NCBI GenBank assembly: GCA_905182985.1
Contig: CAJJDN010000046.1
Coordinates: 571,748 to 589,750, forward strand
Direction: 5' to 3'
From: Paramecium sonneborni
Taxonomy: Eukaryota > Ciliophora > Oligohymenophorea > Peniculida > Parameciidae
DNA length: 18,003 nt
Shown: positions 11,103 through 18,003 of the stretch, in pieces
How positions within the stretch are numbered: position 1 is the stretch's first letter
How the letters are laid out: each line of letters begins with the position of its first letter
Position numbers and translations under genes: made by a program
Notes under the pieces: model-generated
The model's input: only the letters and a program-made list of their open reading frames with translations
Told to the model about the DNA's origin: nothing
Databases searched by the model: none

Positions 11103-11895
11103 AACCTTATTACTCTTAGGAAAGAAATATTATGAATTGCTGACATTTACTATTAATTCAAGAAATATCACTAATATTCTTAGTGATAATCTTAATTGTT
11201 TTAAATTAATCATCATCAAGATATTTACTAAGCTTAGAATCTGGATCAAAGGAATAATGTGTATGAAATACAATTTTAGCAATACTCACATGAGACATTT
11301 TATACTAATTAATGCATGGGATTTACTATTTAAAGGTTTTCTTTCTCTTTATCACAGTTAATATAATAACTTAAGAAATATAATATAATATCTGATGAGC
11401 CTTGGTTTAGTATGTTTCTACCTTTATTTTATTTTAAAAACAATAAAAATTACATCTAATAGTAAAGATATAATATCTACTGGACGATGTTTATAATCAT
11501 TTGACATAGGTAGGAAACTTTTATTTCATTTTTTCTTAGTGTATTTTTAAGATAATTAAATTCTTTAAACTATTTTCATTTCTCTAAATAGTTGTATTTG
11601 GTGTCTTATAATCTAAAAATACCAATAAACTAATATCATTGATAAATTTATATCATTAATCATTGAAGGATAGGTAGCATTATTTACTTTAACATCATTT
11701 GTATATTTTTAAATTAGCAGGTAGTATTTTACCGGAGAAAAGATTATCTAAATTGGTTTTTTCCATATAGGTTTGCTTCTTTTAAGTTTAGCCATAATCA
11801 TATTGAAATATGCAATTGTTAAATTAAATTAAATGTTAAGAATTATTGTCAAAAAGTAAGAGGAAACCCCAAAAAATATAAATATGTTTTATTGA
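11103..11895 (+). CDS. Redundant 3' part of the large cysteine-rich gene (no start)
   Basis: Repeats the last 793 bases of the gene at 6290-10606, including its stop TGA at 11893-11895. It encodes only the C-terminal membrane region (about residues 1176-1438 of the full protein). There is no start or signal peptide, because it begins right at the N. An internal ATG at 11137 opens a frame but has no support as a start. Most likely the same gene counted twice. A real tandem partial duplication would need identical 3' flanks as well, which is unlikely for an old event. Confidence 0.8.
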
Positions 11896-12390
11896 TAATT
11901 ATATATAAGCTTATAATATAAACTTAAATTAATTAAGCTTGCATCTGAATTATTTAGTAAATAAATTTTGTATTTTACTCCCTATATATGGTTTGATTTT
12001 TAATAAATAAATGTGTATAAATCGGAAAGGTAGAATTCAAAGTTTATGTTTAACTTTTAAATTTCCTTACAATTTTCATTCTCTTCCCTAAAACACTAGA
12101 GCAATTGAATCATATAAAATAAATAATTTAATATAGTTAATAAAAATTTGATAAAATCAATCAACACCTTATTTTTTTTAATTTTTATTTTAATTAATTA
12201 TTTATTTGTTACTTATTTAATTGATTCCAAAAATATATTCTTATTGGGGTTTTTGTGCACCTAAAATAGATGGATGAATTATCAGATTTATTAATAATAC
12301 ATTGTATATATTGATCTAAACTAATTTTATTTGAAATACAACTTTAACTTAGATAAATTCCTATATTTCTATCGATCTTCTGATAAAAAA
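11103..12390 (+). repeat. Second copy of the 1288-base direct repeat
   Basis: Matches 9814-11101 with offset 1289. After 12390 the sequence continues into new DNA (GTTAAATAAATGAACATACC), so this copy is the true link between the large gene and the right half of the window. Confidence 0.9.
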
Positions 12391-13165
12391 GTTAAATAAA
12401 TGAACATACCTCGTGATCAATTGAGAATAGCTCAGTATTTTGAAAATATATATTATTAGATTATGTTTGGTGCATTTAAATAAGAATTCTTTTTGAATGA
12501 TTATCAAAATAAAATCAATTCTAATTAAAATTATGAAAATTATGATAATTGTTGAGAATATAATATGTAAATGGTTATAATATCATTTTGAAGTTTCAAA
12601 AATTATAATAGAATCCAGATTCATCAATATCTGAGTTGCTAGAATAATGAAATTCTTTTGCATTATAAATCTTAAAGAGGTTTCAAGCAGAAATACATTT
12701 TTCAAATAAAGTATAAATTTGAAATTCGAATTGAATAAATTATTAAAATTTTTGTAAAAAGCCAATTTATCTGACAGCAGATCTCAGATCTAAGAATATT
12801 TAAACTCTCTATCAAACATGTATTGTAATTGGAAAGTTGTTGATGATCGAAAATATCTTAAGAATCCAAAAATATGAAAATTTAAATCAGTATGAATTTA
12901 ATTTAATGTTAACTTTTTGCTTAAATAAAAATGCGCAATTGCAATTGTCTTTAACATTTATTAGATAACAGTCTAAGAAAGGATTTTATATTAACAAGTA
13001 TCTTAAATGGTTGAGGAGTTTGTTTTAAAATCTTCTAATCAATTGGAAATTTTTGAGATGTTGTGAGATAAATAACTGGCAAAAAAAGTTAGCTAAGCTA
13101 CTCCAGCCTAATATTCTTTTTCGCCTAATCATTTAATAATAAATCTAAAATTTCATATAATTTGA
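12391..13165 (+). pseudogene. Possible decayed gene of unknown family
   Basis: A 51-codon frame starts at ATG 12400 (MNIPRDQLRIAQYFENIYYQ) and ends at TGA 12553. Further on, frame 2 from ATG 12647 gives a protein-like reading (NLSDSRSQIQEYLNSLSN, NWKVVDDRKYLKNPKI, then CAIAIVFNIYQITVQER and DKQLAKKVSQATPAQYSF). It is interrupted by TGA at 12875, 12890 and 13064 and ends at 13163. No Paramecium-size GTA...TAG intron that I tried removes these stops while keeping the frame. A different frame is open for 221 codons (12735-13397) but is less protein-like after about 13080. Together they suggest a broken gene, but no family is recognised and chance cannot be excluded. Confidence 0.35.
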
Positions 13166-13301
13166 GCTGATTTATTGCCAAACAACATCTAGTAAAAAAT
13201 TGTTTAAAAATACTAAATAAAAATCCTTTCTTTTTCTTATTTTATTTTACAAAAAATAGATATTTTTATTATATTTGACTTACTGCTTAGCAAATTTTAA
13301 C

Positions 13302-14041
13302 TCAAACCTGTTTTTGCTATGCATCTATTTCAATTCCTTTACTAATTTAAGTACTTTGTCTAATACTACCCACTCTTCCAAAAGAATCATCATATGATCC
13401 ATCACCTCTAATATTTACATTTATTAATATTCCTTTACATAATTATCACAAAACATAACATCCCGTCTACCTACCTTCATAATCTTTTTATTATATTGCC
13501 ATTATAAATAACTTGAGAATCATAACAAAAATTTTGGTTCAACCTAGTCCAATTTCCTTTCTTTAATCTTTCTTTATTTTTAATCCAACTAATTTATTCT
13601 TAAAAATGAGTTGATCTTTTTATTTTTGTAGCATCATTACTTACTTAGAATTATAAATTAGGAGACTTTAATCCATTCAAATAATATGATAATTTACTTA
13701 TTTTTTTCTCTATCCACCAACATTTTTTATGACATGACTTTTCCATGATCCATTCCACTTACCATATTTTTGACTCTCTAGTCCACATTGAGTGAAGATG
13801 TAAAATCTATTCAATGTGGATATTTGAAAATATTTGAGACTTATCCACTTTTTGGGTTAATAGTCAATTTCACGTTCTCATCCCTCTTAATTTTGTAATC
13901 TTTGTAAATATGATTTATATTTTAATCTTCTGAAATTTTTAAACAGACTAAAATTATCTAATGACTTCTTAAAAATGAATGGCTTCTAAGTGAATTATTT
14001 TGATTAGAAATTTCATTTAATTTTTTTTCTATTTTGAACAT
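13302..14041 (-). pseudogene. Broken Paramecium GKW-repeat protein gene
   Basis: Read on the minus strand, ATG at 14041-14039 opens 76 codons (starting MFKIEKKLNEISNQNNS, with INPKSGQVSNIFKYPH near the end) up to a TGA at 13813-13811. The reading then continues in other frames: GLESQKYGKWNGSWKSHVIK around 13780-13720, KKGNWTRLNQNFCYDSQVIY around 13566-13505, KVGRRDVMFCDNYVKEYQQ around 13475-13420, and GDGSYDDSFGRVGS around 13405-13360, ending at a TGA (13304-13302). From memory, K-x-GKW, QVIYNGEYKNG-KVGRWD and GSYDE-G-KVGKW are hallmarks of a large Paramecium repeat family. Here GKW has become GRR or GS in two units. At least three frameshifts and one stop mark it as dead. Protein-like minus-strand sequence may extend to about 14290 in a shifted frame. 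The pyrimidine-rich plus strand here is a by-product of this gene. Confidence 0.75.
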
Positions 14042-14797
14042 AAGAAAAAAAATAAACAATTTTGATTATTATTTAAACAATCAAAAAGAAATTTAAACTT
14101 TTAAGGCTAATTATTTGACATAAAATTTAAAGCCTCGTGAAACTTTTTCCAAATCCACGTCTTGCTAAATAATAATATCCAATATACTCTTGATTTTCTA
14201 TGGATGAAATATATCATTCTTTTATTTGATGAATAAGATCCTCAAGTTGTAATAATAATTTAATCTCACTTTATTTCTTTTTATAATACCTTAAATTTAT
14301 TATTATTTTAAAGCTTTGAAAATTTAATTTGTTAAGGAGGACTCATATATATTTATATTTAGGGAGTCGGTATTAAAAATTTCAGAGTGAAGCAATATTT
14401 TTCAGAATTTCTATCGCTAAATTATTCTTCTTGGATATAGGTAGATACCAATGAATTTAGAAAGTCTATTATTTATTGTACTTACATAAATTCATCTAAT
14501 TATTTATATGTAAGAATTTATTGTTAATTATTCTATGTATATATGTAGATAGATGGCAAATAATTTCAAAATTTTATTTTCTTAGAGCAATCTAATTGTA
14601 AAATTGAATAGTTTATTATTTATGCTATCTGAGGTAAAATTGTAAAATTTAAATCATATTATTTCTTCAATAGAATATTTGTGGCTTTCAGATATTAATA
14701 AACAATAATATTTTATTAAAAAACATGATAAATACTTTAGATTTTGTTATTTCACTTGTTTATTAAAATTAATATAAATATAATTAAATAAAAAATA
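14042..14797. other. Upstream region between the minus-strand relic and the two-segment membrane protein gene
   Basis: No convincing gene. The first 250 bases can be read as protein-like on both strands, which shows how permissive the single-stop code is here. A plus-strand frame from ATG 14204 to TGA 14630-14632 (142 codons) is open and reasonable in composition, but it matches nothing I recognise and its length is not exceptional. The last 165 bases are extremely AT-rich and should hold the promoter and leader of the gene starting at 14798. No defined motif can be named. Confidence 0.4.
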
Positions 14798-16369
14798 ATG
14801 AATGGCTTTTTGAATGTGTTTACAAAATTGGATGGATTCTTTATTTCTTTCAGCCCCTCATTTGGGTTGACAGAATAAAAAATATTTTATAAATCAGTTT
14901 GGGGTGGAATGGCAACTATAATAATCTTAACATTTGTATTTGTTTACTCAATAAATTAATTCATCATATGGGAATCGGGTGATATGATCTATAAAGTTTC
15001 TACATAATAAAAATTTATAAGCGAAGGAAGTTATTTAGAATAAGCTTTCTTAAAAAGCGATCCTCACTAATTTGTTGATATAGAATTTGACAGCTCGATA
15101 AATCCATTTGATAGCAATTAAATGATTATTATCCCATTGCTTTATATCTATAATGAAGAAACGATCTATCAGTTAGATTATTCAGAAGATGGATAATTTA
15201 GAACTCTAAATGTGGATTTGAATAATTTACTTGATAATGCTTTTACAATAGTTTTAGTTAAATGCATAGGTAATGAATAGTATATATCTGAAACTTAAAA
15301 ATGTGCAAGCTAATAATAGAGTGAGGAATTCTTTAATTAAAGCAGTTTATTACCAATTATTACAATTTATAATGAAGAATTTGATTATTAAACAAAAACT
15401 TACTATTAACTTGAAACATATATTGAATTACCACTGGATCCAATTCTAACGAGTGAGATACAGATTTATACAAAATATGAAATAATGGAAATAAATTATG
15501 GATACTTATTTTAATCATCTGAAGAGTATATAATAAACAATGGATGTACTTCTTAAATTTACACTTATACTAAAGATTATTATAATAAATTTTCATAGAA
15601 AATTTTCGGTATTCAAGAAGTTATAGGTGTAGTTAGATTAGAAATGGATTCTTCAATTTTTTATGTTAGAAATTAATATCCAACCATAAGCGAAGTTTTG
15701 GCTAACATTGGTTCAATAATTTAAACAATATTATTGAGTAGATACTTTTTCTATGCTTTTAATAGAAACTAATTAAAATCTTATATGAAATCTTTGATAT
15801 TGACTAACTATTATCCTGAATGGAAAGATATTAACAAAATCAAAAACAATTAAAAAAAAACTTGTGTCTTAGATGATAGGAACATAAATAATACAAGTGT
15901 TTAGAAATTTGAGAAAGAAGTTAATGAGATGTTAAATCTTAAATTTGACTTTATTAATTTAATATACGAAATAAATCAAATGTAAAAGATTTTATAATTA
16001 ATTTCACCACCTGATATATTATTGAATATTCATTCAAATTAATCCAAATTATAATTTTTAGCGGATCAAGATTCAAATAATTTTAGTATTAAAAATACAT
16101 GGTCTTCATTTAAGGATTATACAGATGCAATTTACTAAAACCATTTGGATCCATTTTTATTTAGTTTTCATTGGAAAACAAAGAATAAGAATAGTAGTTT
16201 TTATAAGATGTCGTCTGGCGAAAATAAATAAATATAAAAATAATATGAACCTACTTAAAAACAGGATAATGAAATTTAAGTTGATAATGAATTAAAATTT
16301 TAAGATATTAAAATTTGTACTGAGAATAATGATTAATTATCCATAATTGAATAGTAAAATTAGAAATGA
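14798..16369 (+). CDS. Ciliate membrane protein with two transmembrane segments (523 residues)
   Basis: Intact from ATG 14798 to TGA 16367-16369 with no in-frame TGA and no intron needed; TAA/TAG encode Gln. Seen: a short N-terminal part, then KSVWGGMATIIILTFVFVYS with a first membrane segment at about residues 37-58. A loop of about 240 residues follows, mostly beta-like and rich in Tyr, Ile and Glu. A second segment lies at about 299-322 (LANIGSIIQTILLSRYFFY). The tail is about 200 residues, polar, Lys/Asn/Gln-rich. The pattern of a short N-terminus, a Lys/Tyr...GG entry to the first segment, a large loop and a cytosolic tail resembles a broad family of uncharacterised ciliate membrane proteins; that match is from memory. 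Function unknown. It is the last long gene before the telomere. A partial, slightly different second copy follows the gap at 16696. Confidence 0.85.
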
Positions 16370-16400
16370 TTATTTTGTAATTTATTTAATATTCGATTTA

Positions 16401-16607
16401 ATGATTTTTAATTTCAGACAGTTTAGCTCTATTAGAAAAAAATAGTTTAATAAAGACTTTTCTAAGATTGAAAAAGATATCTTAAAGAAGAAACTAACGC
16501 GTTTTGATAAATGTGAGACTGAACTTAAATAAAATATAAAAAAATAATTATATTCCAAGTATGGTTGGGGCTGGTTAAAGGTAGGTTTTCATTTTTGTGA
16601 AATTTGA
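16401..16607 (+). CDS. Small 68-residue lysine-rich frame near the telomere
   Basis: ATG 16401 to TGA 16605-16607, 31 bases after the previous gene's stop. The translation is basic (QFSSIRKKQFNKDFSKIEKD, then KKKLTRFDKCETELKQNI) and ends with an aromatic patch (LYSKYGWGWLK). The look is that of a real short helical protein. Two alternatives exist. A 41-base GTA...CAG intron (16377-16417) could join an upstream ATG at 16366, overlapping the preceding TGA, to the same frame. A 62-base GTA...TAG intron (16581-16642) could remove the hairpin and move the stop to 16667. Both are longer than usual Paramecium introns of about 20-34 bases. The frame is unchanged in the second copy of the repeat. It could also simply be 3' flank that happens to be open. 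Family not recognised. Confidence 0.4.
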
Positions 16608-16631
16608 CAAATTCACTAAAATGAAAACCTA
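16582..16631. repeat. Strong hairpin between gene end and telomere
   Basis: An imperfect palindrome. The left arm 16582-16606 (TAGGTTTTCATTTTTGTG plus seven bases) pairs with the right arm 16608-16631 (CAAATTCACTAAAATGAAAA plus four bases), with one mismatch, one bulged base and almost no loop. It begins with TA and ends with TA and lies inside a possible 62-base GTA...TAG intron. It could be an RNA hairpin at a transcript 3' end, or a scar of a small inverted-repeat element. The identical structure recurs at 17808-17857. Confidence 0.8.
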
Positions 16632-16695
16632 TTTTTTATTAGAAAAATAAAAGTGAAGGCCAGGGTTGAGCCATTTTTCTTAAGGTTTTTGAGGT

Positions 16696-16696
16696 N
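16696..16696. other. Assembly gap (single N)
   Basis: A lone N exactly at the junction of the two copies of the 1225-base repeat. The contig to its right carries the telomere, so the link between this telomere and the rest of the window depends on this join. Confidence 0.9.
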
Positions 16697-16698
16697 CA

Positions 16699-17595
16699 AA
16701 ATATGAAATAATGGAAATAAATTATGGATACTTATTTTAATCATCTGAAGAGTATATAATAAACAATGGATGTACTTCTTAAATTTACACTTATACTAAA
16801 GATTATTATAATAAATTTTCATAGAAATATTTCGGTATTCAAGAAGTTATAGGTGTCGTTAGATTAGAAATGGATTCTTCAATTTTTTATGTTAGAAATT
16901 AATATCCAACCATAAGCGAAGTTTTGGCTAACATTAGTTCAATAATTTAAACAATATTATTGAGTAGATACTTTTTCTATGCTTTAAATAGAAACTAATT
17001 AAATTCTTATATGAAATCTTTGATATTGACTAACTATTATCCTGAATGGAAAGATATTAAGAAAATCAAAAACAATTAAAAAATAACTTGTGTCTTAGAT
17101 GATAGGAACATAAATAATACAAGCGTTTAGAAATTTGAGAAAGAAGTTAATGAGATGTTAAATCTTAAATTTGACTTTATTAATTTAATATACGAAATAA
17201 ATCAAATGTAGAAGATTTTATAATTAATTTCACCACCTGATATATTATTGAATATTCATTCAAATTAATCCAAATTATAATTTTTAGCGGATCAAGATTC
17301 AAATAAATTTAATATTAAAAATACATGGTCTTCATTTAAGGATTATACAGATGCAATTCACTAAAACTATTTGGATCCATTTTTATTTAGTTTTCATTGG
17401 AAAACAAAGAATAAGAATAGTAGTTTTTATAAGATGTCGTCTGGCGAAAATAAATAAATATAAAAATAATATGAACCTACTTAAAAACAGGATAATGAAA
17501 TTTAAGTTGATAATGAATTAAAATTTTAAGATATTAAAATTTGTACTGAGAATAATGATTAATTATCCATAATTGAATAGTAAAATTAGAAATGA
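16699..17595 (+). CDS. 5'-truncated variant copy of the two-segment membrane protein gene
   Basis: In frame with the gene at 14798; it starts at the N and ends at TGA 17593-17595. It encodes about 298 residues, from the end of the large loop through the second membrane segment and the cytosolic tail. Against the first copy I read 13 changed codons, of which 10 change the amino acid: I to Y, G to S, F to L, K to N, N to K, K to I, N to K, S to N, Y to H and H to Y. Three are silent, including one TAA to TAG, which supports Gln at that codon. The frame is intact. It is probably another allele or a near-identical subtelomeric paralogue, not a separate full gene in tandem. Confidence 0.75.
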
Positions 17596-17626
17596 TTATT
17601 TTGTAATTTATTTAATATTCGATTTA

Positions 17627-17833
17627 ATGATTTTTAATTTCAGACAGTTTAGCTCTATTAGAAAAAAATAGTTTAATAAAGACTTTTCTAAGATTGAAAA
17701 AGATATCTTAAAGAAGAAACTAACGCGTTTTGATAAATGTGAGACTGAACTTAAATAAAATATAAAAAAATAATTATATTCCAAGTATGGTTGGGGCTGG
17801 TTAAAGGTAGGTTTTCATTTTTGTGAAATTTGA
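17627..17833 (+). CDS. Second copy of the small 68-residue frame
   Basis: Identical to 16401-16607 as far as read, with stop TGA at 17831-17833, about 147 bases from the start of the telomere repeats. It has the same uncertainty as the first copy. The lack of any difference here contrasts with the changes in the coding region just upstream, but an allele or collapsed assembly could explain this. Confidence 0.38.
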
Positions 17834-17857
17834 CAAATTCACTAAAATGAAAACCTA
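17808..17857. repeat. Second copy of the subtelomeric hairpin
   Basis: The same imperfect palindrome as at 16582-16631, placed by the constant offset of 1226. It ends about 123 bases from the telomere repeats, so the structure sits in true subtelomeric DNA. Confidence 0.78.
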
Positions 17858-17980
17858 TTTTTTATTAGAAAAATAAAAGTGAAGGCCAGGGTTGAGCCAT
17901 TTTTCTTAAGGTTTTTGAGGTGTTGGCCAATTATAAATTTATTTCAGCAGTCAGATAATGTTGAATGTTCTAACAATAAA
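17858..17980. other. Subtelomeric spacer
   Basis: This short spacer runs up to the telomere repeats. It includes a relatively GC-rich patch (GAAGGCCAGGGTTGAGCC near 17881) and the 59 bases after 17921 that have no second copy. No gene seen. Confidence 0.5.
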
Positions 17981-18003
17981 TTGGGTTTGGGTTTGGGTTT
18001 GGG
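17981..18003 (+). repeat. Telomere, TTTGGG repeats
   Basis: The window ends with TTGGG followed by three full TTTGGG units. The G-rich strand points to the 3' end, as a right-hand chromosome end should. Paramecium telomeres are built of G3T3 and G4T2 units; only G3T3 is seen here. The array is cut by the end of the sequence, so its true length is unknown. Confidence 0.95.

Larger units (their letters stand above)
15471..16695 (+). repeat. First copy of a 1225-base direct repeat with clustered differences
   Basis: Covers the 3' part of the two-segment membrane protein gene, the small frame and the hairpin. It recurs at 16697-17921 with a constant offset of 1226. By eye I count 14 substitutions and no indels, all between 15602 and 16142. 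The first 131 bases and last 553 bases are identical. Confidence 0.88.
16697..17921 (+). repeat. Second copy of the 1225-base repeat, telomere-linked
   Basis: Matches 15471-16695 with offset 1226 and 14 differences. Beyond 17921 the sequence continues for about 60 unique bases into the telomere. The first copy ends at the N, so this copy shows the real chromosome end. Confidence 0.88.

Noticed and set aside
11103..12390. A true tandem duplication of the end of the large gene
   Set aside because: Perfect identity including non-coding flank, with the junction exactly at an N, fits an unmerged contig overlap better.
12583..12765. Minus-strand 60-codon frame
   Set aside because: Opposes the more protein-like plus-strand reading at 12647 and shows nothing recognisable.
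14204..14632. 142-codon plus-strand open frame before the two-segment membrane protein gene
   Set aside because: Length is within what chance allows with one stop codon at this base composition, the opposite strand is equally protein-like over part of it, and no family is recognised.
1..18003. tRNA, rRNA, CRISPR array, insertion sequence or bacterial operon signals
   Set aside because: Looked for on both strands; no cloverleaf-like GC-rich segment, spaced direct repeats, transposase motif or ribosome binding site pattern was seen.

Overview
The window reads as the end of a ciliate macronuclear chromosome, most likely Paramecium or a close relative. Three things seen in the sequence support this. 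The right end finishes in a G-rich TTTGGG repeat array, which is a telomere. The DNA is very AT-rich. The long protein frames exist only if TAA and TAG are read as glutamine and TGA is the sole stop. Pure G3T3 repeats without G4T2 units recall what is known of P. caudatum telomerase, but the species is inference.

Layout. Positions 1-6218 hold no clearly intact gene. They contain protein-like stretches that hop between frames. The best-supported part (about 3395-5785) is a decayed cysteine-rich membrane protein gene related to the next gene. Positions 6290-10606 hold one intact, apparently intronless 1438-codon gene for a secreted-then-anchored protein: signal peptide, cysteine-rich ectodomain with five CGD...ECDD...DGC modules, and a multi-pass C-terminal membrane region. 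Positions 12391-13165 hold a weak decayed frame on the plus strand. Positions 13302-14041 hold a minus-strand pseudogene of the Paramecium GKW-repeat type. Positions 14798-16369 encode an intact 523-residue protein with two membrane segments. A 68-codon frame and a strong hairpin follow, about 150 bases short of the telomere.

Assembly caution. Two large direct repeats, each broken by a single N, inflate the window. Positions 9814-11101 recur at 11103-12390, identical as far as I can read by eye. Positions 15471-16695 recur at 16697-17921 with 14 differences. They look like unmerged contig overlaps; the second may be two alleles or subtelomeric variants. Without them the stretch is about 15.5 kb, and the large gene ends about 4.9 kb from the telomere.

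Biology. An intact surface-type protein gene sits downstream of a decayed relative, near further gene wrecks and a telomere-proximal membrane protein gene whose two copies differ mostly at amino-acid-changing sites. This fits subtelomeric birth and death of membrane and surface protein genes. No operons, RNA genes, CRISPR arrays or bacterial signals were seen.
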